From Loxodes magnus (lineage: Eukaryota; Ciliophora; Karyorelictea; Loxodida; Loxodidae), in NCBI GenBank assembly GCA_946699065.1, contig CAMPDV010000895.1:1-64000 (forward strand): a stretch of DNA of 64,000 nt, given 5' to 3'. The position numbers and the translations under genes were made by a program. This document shows, one piece after another, positions 52,591 through 63,618 of the stretch. A model generated the notes under the pieces. It searched no databases. It was not told the origin of the DNA and saw nothing but the letters and a program-made list of their open reading frames with translations. Every line of letters starts with the position of its first letter. Positions within the stretch are counted from its first letter, which is position 1.

Positions 52591-54299
52591 GACTATGTTA
52601 TCTAAAAGATGAAATTCTAAATTTTTAAGAAAACAAACAAAAAGGAAATATTTTAAAACTTGCAAAATTATGTAAAATAATGTTTATTACATTCTTTTAA
52701 ATTTTCTATAAATAGATTATCGATTTTAATTTATATGAACATAATAGTAAATTTTATTTAATTAAAATTATGGAGTTTAGATAATAATATAGCAAAATAT
52801 GAATTTAAGAAATATTTAGGATTTATTGAGTTTTTATTTTTATAGATATTTAAAAATAGCTAAAAAATTACAATTAATTTTGGAATTTTATCATAATATA
52901 ATTCATAAGTCTATTTATATATTGGAAATACTCATAGTAATTATTAGTAAATATTATTTCATAAAAGCTATCAATACATTGCAGACTATTTATTTTTGAT
53001 TTAAATAAATTGTTAGATAATATTTGGATTGAAGATAAAATTTTAAAAAGTTTAGAAAATAGGATAAAATATAATAATAATAAAAAGAAATATATTTTAA
53101 TCATTAAAAAATTATAAATAGCTCATAAAATTAAGGATTATGTATTAATTTTAAATTAAAAAGTGATATTTTTAAATAGCCAAACTAATTTAATTAAAGC
53201 AAGATCATGTCATCATATGAAAATTTATCAATTCATAATAAGAGTAAGAAAGTTGAATTTTTTAAAAAGTTTTTAATTGAATGTAATTGCTTATTTATCT
53301 ACTTGATTATAATTATTACGATCATTAACCAATATTTCTAAATAAGGAAACTATTTTTTAATTTAGTTTAGAATATTAAATATTTTAAGACTTAGTAGAA
53401 GGTAATTTAATGATTAATCAAGCTATTACTAAAAAACATATCAAAGTAGAACTAATTTTTATAAAAAGTAGCCATATTTACGGTTAGTATTCTCATTTTG
53501 AAAGAAAAACTCTATCTTAAGGCCAATTTCATAAAAATTTAGCAAAATTAAATTTTTTGATTAATTTTAACTCTTATTAATTAAAATAAAAAAGTGTAAA
53601 CTTCATATAAACATCACTAAATGATACACATGAGATTAAAAATAATTACTTAAAACACTATAGAAAATATAGTTAAATATTTTAACTAATTTATTATAAC
53701 TGATAGTAAAATATTTAATTAGAAAGAATAAAGTAAATTTCTTGGAGATAGTTTAAAAATTTTTGACTAAGAATAAAAAAATATTTTAATTTCGTCAATT
53801 TTGAACTTAATTAAAAGCTATAGGAAATAAAAATTTTATTGCAATTTTTTAATTAAAATACCAAAATATATTTAAAAATAAAAAATTTAAAATCTATGTG
53901 ATATTATATTAAATAAAATATCATCTTCTTAATTAATTTAAAAATATATCAAATTAAATTAAGTATAATAAAAATAACCTAAAAAATAAAATATCACAAA
54001 AGCAGGTATCTGATTTCGCAGATCTTTATGAAATTTGAGGAAGAAAGAATTGCTTATAAATAAATAAAAAATTGCAGAATAGTTAATATTGAATCTAAGT
54101 CTTATGGATAAAATTTGCTTGAATCTAGGAAAAAATTAAGAACTGCATAATTAATAAGAATTTCATAACTTAATGTATTTAAAAAGTTTAAATATTGAAC
54201 TTTATAGATTTAAAACATGTTTCATTCTCTTTTAATTACAAATTTTCAATTAAATCTAAGCAAGAATCTTTTCGATAAAAAAATTTAGAAAAGAATACT
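52591..54299. other. Very AT-rich DNA, no gene assigned
   Basis: Nothing recognised apart from AT-rich spacer. Confidence 0.4.
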
Positions 54300-55205
54300 G
54301 TAAATATTAAAAATTCTAACTTTTATACTTTTAGAAATCTTCCAATAAAATATAAGTATGATTATGTGAAGTTGAGTTTTAACATTAAATTAGAAACTTC
54401 TTGAAATTCTAGATAATTAAAAAGATAGTTGGAGCTGAGATTGGCCTTCTTGACTAATTTTCTGGTTTTATGGCTAGGAGCAAGTTTTTTTCTTGTTGCT
54501 GAGAAAATCTCTGATTAGAGTCACTTTCTGAAGGAAATGCTGTCTTCGAGATTATCCGCTCTTGGTAGGAACTTGAAATCTGGCTGCTCATAGCGATGGA
54601 ACTCTCTGACATCTGTATCTGGAACACGACAGGATATCCCCGACATTCCTAAAAAAGAGAGCATCGGGTCGTTTGGCTGTAAAGGAGTTTCCGGTCCCCA
54701 AAATTCTTTAGGTTAAAATTAATTAATTAATTAATTTTGAAATCCTTAATTAATGGACATAATGAAAAACTTAAATAATTATTATTAACAAAAGTTTAAC
54801 AATTGCTTGACTTCCTTGGAATTTCATTCAATTCCAGCTAAATATTTTTTATCAAAGTTGAATTCCTCAACCATTTTTTTAATGTAAATTGTTACCATTC
54901 CACCTCAGTCTCATTTAGGTCTATTCTGTATCCTTTCTTTTTCTTGTAAGCATTGCTGTTATTTATATAGAATCTTCTTAATTCTCTTCTGGAATTTTAG
55001 TCCTCTTTTGTTATATGATGAGAATAATTAAAATATGAGAAAATATAGCATTTTTTAAATAATTATTTTTTAAGTAATATAATTACTAAATATTTGCTTT
55101 TTATTATTAAAAAATTCCATTCTTACTACTTACAATAATGTTGATTTTTTATGCAGAAAACACTGCACCAGATTACCTACTTGTTCTCCTGACGCAGCCG
55201 ACATC
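54300..55205 (-). CDS. Gene-like island downstream of the second Gag-like ORF
   Basis: The block at 54,440-54,720 is clearly GC-richer, and 55,140-55,205 less so. On the minus strand one frame stays free of TGA for more than 280 codons (about 55,020 to 54,170); a second frame has a single TGA and reads V-P-D-T-D-V-R-E-F-H. It lies about 0.6-1.4 kb downstream of, and on the same strand as, the zinc-knuckle ORF, where a retroelement's second ORF would be expected. I see no reverse-transcriptase, RNase H or integrase motif. Product unknown. Confidence 0.3.
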
Positions 55206-55725
55206 CATTTTATATTATATATAATAAAATTACAATAAGGTCATTAGATCTATTTTAATTGAAAAATCATAAATGTGAAATTACCAATATATGTCTCACG
55301 TTAACTGTGAGTTTAAAATAGATTATAACTAATAAAAATAAAACTTAAGATTTAACTTTTAAGAGTAAAATTAATTGATAAATTTATTAAAATGCTATTC
55401 AAAATTGAGTATTTTAAAATAAATCTACTTAAAAGTAAAAATTTTATTATTATAATATCAACTAAATTAATTCTAATGAAAAATCAAATCAGGACTTATA
55501 TCATTATAATTGTTAATTTAAGATAATCTGAAATACTATCTAAATAGTAACTTTTATTTAAAACTTAATAAAGAGTCTTGCTTCTTCAAAAGAATATAAT
55601 GCGTTGCTTTCATGAAAGTTATAACATGAAATTAAATTAAAATAAAGTTGGAAGAAAAAGTAAAACTAATTTCGAAAATATAAGGTGGAATACGTTTATT
55701 TGAAATATCTACTGAAAAGCAAGTT

Positions 55726-56839
55726 TCATTTAAAAATATAAGCTTTAGTTTAAAATAAAATGTTTGCGATCAAATTGAAAATTAAATCTTTAAATAATTA
55801 AAATAACTGTTCGCCTTCCGGCTTAATTGAAGTTTCAAATGTATGAAATCTCCTTTCCTGCATGTTCGTTCCTTGTGCTCTTTTTCCAGGACTTCTCTCT
55901 TTTTAATAACCTGAGTTAAGAATTTGCTTTTTTTTCCAGATTTTCCCATTTCCCGATGGGAAGAATTCCGTCGCTCGCCATTTCAGTTACTAATAGCTAA
56001 TATTACTCCAAATATTCATTCTTATTCTTTTTTATTGGGGACATTTTCGCCATAGATGTCAAGTGCTGTTGCAAATGTAGCATCTTTTCCTTGCTCTAGG
56101 AAATATCTTTTCTTGTTTCTCTATTTCCATTGGAATTTCTTAAAAAGGCTTCTACAGGTTTTCTTCTATTAATTTAAGTCTGGAATCTAATTTTACTCAG
56201 TTTTTCTCGTCTTGCTCTTGCATTACTCAAATATCATTCTCTAAATTTTAAATTGACTCATAGACTCCGACTTTAGCTCTTCGATCTGCCATATGGATTT
56301 CGTCATCATCTTCATGGTTTATCAGATCCTGACTTATTGTAAGCATCTCTTCCTTCTGGGAGTTTAATTCCTCTTCGAGTTTTTTTTATGTTTCTAATAA
56401 GTAGATGAATCAGCTGTTTCATCTATTCAGAGTTCATTTGTTCTATTTCAATGTTGTCTAAATCAAAGGTAATAGGATCTATATTAAATTATCGTACTTT
56501 ACCTTCTTCGTTTATTTTTTATTTCTTCGTTATTATTTTTATCAATTCAGTTGAGTGGCCTCTTTTTTCATTTTTCAATGGAGGCGTTGAGAGCTGTGTC
56601 AACTTTTCTGTTCTGAATTTTTGTCTCAGTTCCTGCTTGTCCTTTGACGGAAGAAGTCCGCTTTATTTTAATTTGTAGGATTTAGTATTTTTTATTAGTT
56701 CTTCTAATTTATTTTGATGTTCTGGTTATTTTTATTAAGAAGATCGTTAAGTTGAAGAAGACGTGGTGAGAATATTTGCTTCTGGTATTCTCTTCTGTTC
56801 TGAGGAGGTGGTAAAAAAGCCCTTCTTGAAGCCAGCCAT
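55726..56839 (-). CDS. Gag-like protein with CCHC zinc knuckle, one frameshift
   Basis: From ATG at 56,839 the frame gives a Ser/Thr/Gln-rich N-terminus and a Lys/Glu-rich coiled-coil stretch. At an 8-base homopolymer (56,380-56,387) one base must be skipped to stay in the helical frame. That frame then reaches a perfect zinc knuckle, C-x2-C-x4-H-x4-C (56,041-56,082), followed by a basic tail. Three internal TGA fit Trp, one directly before the knuckle His. The frame ends at TGA 55,726-55,728, though the true end may be earlier. Zinc knuckles of this kind occur in retroelement Gag/ORF1 proteins, which bind the element's RNA. The frameshift may be decay, a sequencing error or programmed. A polymerase ORF was not recognised. 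Confidence 0.6.
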
Positions 56840-57287
56840 TTTATATTAAATACTGTATTAAATTATATTATATAACAAATTTATTATTATTTTTTAAACA
56901 AGTAAAAACAAATCATCCAAGATTAGTCCATCATAAAATTCTTCTATAGTGTAAATCTCCAAAAAAAACTCTACACTTTTCCTTTCTCTCTTAATTATAT
57001 TTATTTTTTTGTTTTTTTTAATTTCATTTAGTTAGTTATCTCTTTTCATCATTATCTATTCTTATATTCAAATTATTTTTACTTCTCTAAATATTTTATA
57101 AGATAATTCTTCTTTAACTTAGTTTTTCTTATCAATAAGTCTAAATAATTAAATTTATAAATATTTTAATCTTTTTATTATATCAAAGCTTACTTTATTC
57201 TATTTTCTAAATTATTTTTTTATTATTCATGACTCTATTATTTTTTATTTAAAAATATTACGTTTTAACCCTTTTCCTTAATTTTGC

Positions 57288-57405
57288 AAAATTTTTTAGT
57301 CCGTTCCAAAATTTTTTAGTCCATCCCAAAATTTTTAGTTCGTTCCAAAAATTTTTAGTCCGTTCCAAAATTTTTAGTTCGTTCCAAAAATTTTTAGTCC
57401 ATCAA
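57288..57405 (+). repeat. Minisatellite of about 20 bp
   Basis: About six tandem copies of a unit near CCGTTCCAAAATTTTTTAGT, with CCATCCC and TTCGTTCC variants and 5-6 T. The last copy runs into a 64-bp dispersed repeat. Confidence 0.9.
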
Positions 57406-57460
57406 AAAAAATCTCTTGCAGTGTAAAACGCTGAGCAAAAAAAGGCTTTCACCATTTTTC
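57395..57460 (+). repeat. 64-bp repeat, copy 1
   Basis: Begins TAGTCCATCAAAAAAAATCT and includes GTGTAAAACGCTGAGC. It is repeated nearly exactly at 57,825-57,890. A weaker version lies at 56,930-56,975. Confidence 0.85.
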
Positions 57461-57824
57461 ACTTTATAACACTCCTCATTTTCTTAAAAAAAATTCCCCT
57501 CTAACATCCGACTCATCCCAAATACACTCCATTAATCTTTCCTTTCACCTTCTCTTATCACCAAATTACTTTTTACTCATTTTCAAAAATCAAAAAAAAT
57601 TTATAATTCCTTTCACTCAAAAAATTTTTATTCTCGCTCATTCACAAAACTTTTTAGGAAGATAAATTTAAAATTTTTTTATTCCTAACTCTATTTTCAT
57701 TTAACCAAAAAATTTGTCCCTTTCTTAAATTTTTTACCTTTTTTCAAAAAATATCCTATACAATTATTTTTTTTACCCATTATTCATTATTCCCTCCCAC
57801 ACCCTATCCACTTTAACCCTCCTC

Positions 57825-57890
57825 TAGTCCATCAAAAAAAATCTCTTGTAGTGTAAAACGCTGAGCAAAAAAAGACTTTTACATTTTTCA
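57825..57890 (+). repeat. 64-bp repeat, copy 2
   Basis: Differs from copy 1 at only a few positions. The 365 bp between the copies are AT-rich without a recognised feature. Confidence 0.85.
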
Positions 57891-58019
57891 TGAATTTACA
57901 ACCAATTCTATACACTAAATTGCACCTTTTTATACTTCTACTCCCTTTAACTCCACTCGTTCTTTCTTTCTCCATGCTCATTTATTTCCCACTCCTTCTC
58001 CCTTCTTTAACTTTTTTTT

Positions 58020-58185
58020 ATACTTTCCCCTGCTTACTTTTCTTTTCTTCTTTACTTTAAAAATTTTTCCCTTTTTTACTTAAATTTTTTCTCTTACAAA
58101 AATCAATTTTTTTTTTTCCTTTGCTTTTTCTTTGTTCTTTTTTTTTCTTTCTTAATTTTTTTTTCTTTTCTTTTTTTCTTTCTTT

Positions 58186-58217
<32 letters not shown>

Positions 58218-58770
58218 CTTTTCTTTTTTTTTTTTTTTTTCTTTTCTTTTCTTTTCTTTTCTTTTCTTTTCTTTTCTTTTTTTTTCTTCTTTTTTTTTTC
58301 TTCCCTTTCTTTTTCTTTTTCTTTTTTTTATTTTCTTTTTTTTTCTTTTCTTTTCTTTTCTTTTCTTTTCTTTTCTTTTCTTTTCTTTTTTTTTCTTCTT
58401 TTTTTTTTCTTCCCTTTCTTTTTCTTTTTCTTTTTTTTATTTTCTTTTTTTTATTCTTTTTTTCTTTTTTTTTTTTTCTTACGTTTTTTTTTTTTTTTTT
58501 TTTCTGTCTTTCTTTCTTTTCTTTTTTTCTTCCCTTTCTTTTTCTTTTTCTTTGTTCTTTTTCTTTTTTTTCTTTTCTTTTTTTTTCTTTTCTTTTCTTT
58601 TTTTCTTTCCTTTCTTTTTCTTTTTTCCTTTTTTAATTTTCTTTTCTTTTCTTACTTTTTCTTTCTTCTTTTCTTTCTTTCTTTCTTTCTTTCTTTTCTT
58701 TCTTTTCTTTCTTTTCTTTCTTTCTTTTTCTTTTTTCCTTTCTTTTCTTTGTTCTTTTCTTTGTTTTTTC
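58020..58770 (+). repeat. Polypyrimidine tract, (CTTTT)n and poly-T
   Basis: Almost pure T and C on this strand, dominated by CTTTT and CTTT units. A segment of about 105 bp at 58,265-58,330 recurs at 58,370-58,440. The Phe-rich and Lys-rich frames on the two strands are by-products of the repeat, not genes. Such mirror-symmetric tracts can form triplex DNA. Confidence 0.95.
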
Positions 58771-58799
58771 ATTTCTTAATTCATTTAACTCGCTCTTCA

Positions 58800-59235
58800 C
58801 TTACTCTATTCATATTCTATACATACTCTATACATACTCTATACATACTCTATACATACTTTATACATACTCTATACATACTCTATACATACTCTATATA
58901 CCTTATATCCATAATTTATAATACTCTAATATACTTTAATATACTTATAATACTTTATAATACTTTAATATACTTATAATACTTTAATATACTTATAATA
59001 CTCTAATATACTTTAGAATACTCTATATACTTTAATACACTTTATAATACTCTAATATACTTTATATACTCTAATATACTTTATATACTCTAATATACTT
59101 TAATACACTTTATAATACTCTAATATACTTTATATACTCTAATATACTTTATAATACTATAATATACTTTATAATACTCTATATACTTTAAATGTGCTTT
59201 AATATACTTTTAATACTTTAAATATACTTTAATAA
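58800..59235 (+). repeat. TACTCTATACA-type satellite grading into TACTTTAATA repeats
   Basis: Starts as 11-bp units (ATACTCTATAC, 58,805-58,900), then changes to variable 8-12 bp units of the form ATACTTTA/ATACTCTA to about 59,235. It ends about 55 bp from the stop codon of the kelch gene, so that gene's 3' untranslated region must be very short or contain satellite. Confidence 0.9.
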
Positions 59236-59291
59236 CTTAATAATAACTTTAAATATAATTACTTATAACTGTCCTCATTAAGAAAGAAAAC

Positions 59292-61745
59292 TCACTCACT
59301 CAGTTGCATAGATTTCCACTCTCTATCCTTCAAAGCACCAACTTTTATGTCGTAATAATATATCACATTTGCCTGTGACTTAGAATCACTACTCCACATC
59401 CATATTACATTATTCACTTATTGACCATTGTATCAGAAATCAGATGCTGTTGATATGTAAGGATATTAACTACCATCCCTTATCATTGACCTAGTGTCAA
59501 ACACACAAGTTTACTTAAGATGATTATTGTTGTCCCAAATATAAGCACACTCAGTCTCATTCACCCACACACTTGCCAATCCAGCTGCCGGCTTAGGTAA
59601 CTCCATTCCATACTACTAATACACACTCAACATCACGTCATATGATGATACCAAACTTGAATAACGGAAATTCTTAGATAAATCTGAACTTTATATTACA
59701 CCACCCACTATCCATACTCTCTCATGTGATACCCATATTCCATTAAAAGCGATACAATCCTTATTACTCAACAATGACACAGACTTATTCAAAACCATGT
59801 CGTACACCTCCAATGAATTGTAGTAATTATAATAATCATGAGATGATGCAGACTTTGATGTCGGATCCTTTCCTCCTAATATATACAACAATCTGTCATT
59901 GTCATATCCCATTTAAGTTATTGCTCTTGGCTAAATCAAAGAAGCTGATTCTTTTATCACTGAATCACTACCAGTAGTTATTTATAAGATCTTATCCAGA
60001 TGTGATTTAGTTGTTGCACCACCTACCTAGATTAGTAACTCATCAGTGATCTAATGTGTCGAGGATCAATTAGTATATATTGGAGTCATTGATGCTACCA
60101 CATTGTAAACACAGGAGCCATTGATACTGTCCAACTTGTAACTTTAGATCTTATTGGTATCATAGAATACTCTCCTATATACTGCTATCCTTGGTGGAGA
60201 ATTATTCACTCTCTTAGCCAAATTATACTTGAAACTTGACTCTCTCACCAACTCACTCCATTCACTGACTTGAATTTATCTAGCTTAAGACTTATATTCC
60301 TCCAATGACTATGAAAGATCTTATAACTATTATTCCTTTTATCTAAGCTAGTCAATATTATTCTTATTATCTGCTTCCAATTAAATAACTGCAGATTTTA
60401 TATCCTCTTACTCCTTCAATAAGATATTAGTCTACTCTTTGTATCTGAGATTCTCTTAAGATAATTTAGTTAATTAATCTTATAACTGATTGATGGATTA
60501 TTGACTAAGATCTAATTCCTATTGAAGATTGAGTTTTTATTGTTGCAACTCTTATTTCTCTTAATCATACTAGAGCTATTAGATTTAACGTTAGTCCTCC
60601 TTATTCTTCAACTAATGTTGATACTCAAGTGTATTTTGCTAGAGGACTTAAGAAGATTCTTATTTAGCTTTGACTAACTCATCAGTTAAGTTTTGGGATA
60701 TCTTATTCTATCCGATGATCTATGTATTCAAACCATTGACCTAACTTATGTAAGATGCAACCTATTATTCTAAAGAGGAGATTTGCTTGCGATACTCCTA
60801 TTCCTGCTTTTCTTACTAGATGAACTATTACTGAAAGTCTTGACATAAATGCTTTATTGATTACTGTAACTGCTTTATCTTACTAGCTTATCTCATGTAA
60901 CTCTAGTAAACTTAGCCTGACTAAAACTTCTCCATTAACTTAACTTGAAATCTATTCTAGATACTTTAGAAAACGAACTATTCTTAACATAAGATATCGT
61001 TCGACTATGATACTTATCGGAACTTACTCTAGATGTCTTACTCAAACTAATCCAACTTACTCCTCTTATCCTCACATTGAACGATACTGTCCTAAGAAAC
61101 ATTTGAAATGTCATTAACCTAACTTCCTATCTACTAGCAGTAATCCGCAGTGCCTTTTAACAACTATACCTACTACTCTATTTACAACTATTAGTCATCC
61201 ACCATCTCCTTAAAAACTTATTAAATTTGCTACTTAACTCCCATTAACAACTAAAATATCCTATCTCTACCACATACCTATTCTTCATTCATTTTCTACT
61301 AACGCTGATCCAAAATAGAAATATATTAGTCTATCCTCTACTTGATAACTCCAAAAGTTTATTCTATGTAATTTTTGAATTGTTAGAGTGCCTCCTACGT
61401 TGTAATACATCCATGTCCTTGATGCGATTCTTATTAGCATTATACACAGATTCTTATGCTGTCCTATACACAATACAGAGTTAAGGAATTTTAAATATGA
61501 GTCTAGCAAATGTCCTAAAGATTGATAAGGTTCTATACTTAATGACTTACTAGATCTGGGATTTGTAGTGTCTCAATTGGTCTTTCAGTTATGACGTTGT
61601 GAGTTTCACATCTAAACTTTTTATTAATCTTATAAATGCCCTTCAAGCATTTCTCACAGAGAATGCATCCACAGTCCAACTACCTAGGCTTTTTAAGCTC
61701 TTAGTTGAAATCTTCTTCACATGCTTCACACTTGGCCGCTGACAT
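59292..61745 (-). CDS. RING / B-box / coiled-coil / kelch protein (TRIM-like)
   Basis: An 817-residue frame from ATG (61,745) to TGA (59,292-59,294), without indels, using dozens of TAA/TAG as Gln. RING-type site: C6, C9, C25, C27, C30, C33, C46, H49. B-box type 2: C80-x2-H83-x8-C92-x2-D95-x4-C100-x2-C103-x4-H108-x2-H111, fully canonical. Residues about 115-500 form a long Gln-rich coiled coil. From about 520 to the end come kelch-type repeats with Gly-Gly pairs (V-G-G near 575, Y-I-L-G-G 621-625, W-I-V-G-G near 676-680). TGA at codons 560 and 771 falls where Trp suits (T-N-x-S-S; S-D-F-x-Y-N-G). The order resembles TRIM ubiquitin ligases, with kelch as the likely substrate-binding end; ligase activity is inferred. 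The RING's fourth ligand is Cys and its last is His. Confidence 0.93.
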
Positions 61746-62576
61746 TTTAATTTTTTATTGAGTAAAAAATAAAAATGCTACTTAATATTTGATTGGATTG
61801 AAATTACTTAAGAAAATAATTTAAATTAAAGTAATTGAATGAAAATAGTTATTAAATTAAATAGAAGAATTAACTACTTTTAAAATTATTACATAAAATG
61901 GAAGAAAATAACCTCTAAAAGAATAAATTACTTATAAATGTAAATACTTAGAAATAGATGAAACTAATAAAAAGATCAAACAGAAAAGAAACAGTAGATG
62001 CTTTTAAAATTAGTAATAACTAAATTATTCTAATTTTATTAAGAAACATAATATAAACTAAATATAGATATAAATAGGTATCTAACCAAGCTCATATAAA
62101 ATTTATTTAATGAAAAGCTTTTTCAAATTATAGTAAACACATATAGCAAATGTGCTATTTTTAGATAAAAAGATAAAATAGATTATGAATTATAATTTTA
62201 ATTAATGCAGAAGAGAAAGTAAAGCTGAATTAAATTATAAATATTTATTATTATTTCTAAATAAACTAAGGATAACAGTAAAGATATAATAGAGTAATTT
62301 AACACATAGAGATTTTATTTAAATGGGAGAATTATGTTCTAAAAGCAAGTACCTTGATGATCTTAAGATTAATTCTTTTTACCTGAATAATCATATAAAA
62401 TTTGAACTATATTACTTACTTAATCTTTTCTAAAATGCTTAGCCTTTCTGTAAGATAAATAAAATATATTAGACATTATAAAACTTTTTAACAGGAGCTA
62501 GATAAAGTAATTTCTAAATTATGCTATTAATTAGAACTAAATTAGCCAAGAATAATTCATATTGATTAATTTTTAC
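61746..62576. other. AT-rich region between divergent genes
   Basis: The 5' flank of the kelch gene, facing the gene-like region on the other strand. No clear promoter element beyond high A+T. Confidence 0.5.
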
Positions 62577-63428
62577 ATGTTTCACGTCTAAGATGAAGGA
62601 GAAATATCAGCAAAATAAAGAAAAGAAAGAAAGTAAAAGGACTTTTAGGAGGAATAATTCAACTAAAGGCAAGTTCAATTAACTGATGGAAAGCATGGAA
62701 TAATTAGAAAAGAAATAACTAAAATAACAATCTGAAATTTTAATACTTAGCATTTAATCAGAGTAAAAGCAGAAATGCTTAGTTATCGAAAATCTTAAAA
62801 AATAGAAGACTGTATTCAGTTGAATTTTTCTATACCATATCATTATAAAAAGCTAGAAACAGTATTTTTAGAGAGGTATCCTGAAGTTAGTTAAATAAAA
62901 TTCATAGCCCTAATTGCTAAATTACAAGCATTGGGACGTGAAAGAATATGTGAAGATGAGAAAAACCTAAGACTAGACTATCTGGTTTCCGTTCCTTAAA
63001 TAATTAACATAAGATCTATACAAGAACTAATCAAAGTATAGTATTAAGAGAAAAGGAGAAAATGCTTATCCAGCTGAGCTAAAGCAAAAATAGAAAGAAA
63101 GAAAAACAATTAAGACGTAATTCTATAAAAGATAGGGAAAATTCTTCCATTTTATGTTTAAAAGGAAGAAGTAACTTAAAAATAATAAATATAGTAGCTA
63201 ATTCAGCTCATAGCTTACTAATTTAACAACTATCTCAAAATATTTTTTTAAGATCTATTTAAAATTGAACTAAGAAAGTATCTTCTATTATGTAAGATGC
63301 AAGATTACTTATTTACGATATTCATTAATATTAGAATATTTTATCTATTTAACTAAAACTAAGGTTTATACTCAAATGATTAATTAATTGTTTAGAAATT
63401 TAAAATTTGTTTTTTATTTCACTAATGA
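62577..63428 (+). CDS. Probable gene, frame not settled
   Basis: Strongly purine-rich plus strand to about 63,180. The frame from ATG 62,577 holds TGA at 62,733 and 63,075 and reaches TAA-TGA at 63,426-63,428; its middle part reads as a soluble, helical protein. A competing frame from ATG 62,593 has only one TGA in its first 195 codons and looks like a Lys/Gln-rich coiled coil. Without a domain or second copy I cannot choose. It is convergent with the gene ending at 63,619. Confidence 0.4.
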
Positions 63429-63618
63429 TCTCCTGTTTATAAATCTTAATTTGAAAATTCATTATCATTATTTAAATGAGTTTTGTATATTTCTTCAGCT
63501 TTGTAGCTTTGCTTTCGTATTAGATATTTATCAATTCTTAATAATTGAAAATCAAGTTATTCTGACATCTAAGTTGTCTCTTTTCTTTTTACTATTTTTT
63601 TAATAATAACTCTTAATA

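Noticed and set aside
58121..58779. Long Phe/Leu-rich frames on the plus strand and Lys/Glu-rich frames on the minus strand
   Set aside because: They are direct translations of the CTTTT repeat tract; no unique sequence and no plausible gene boundaries.
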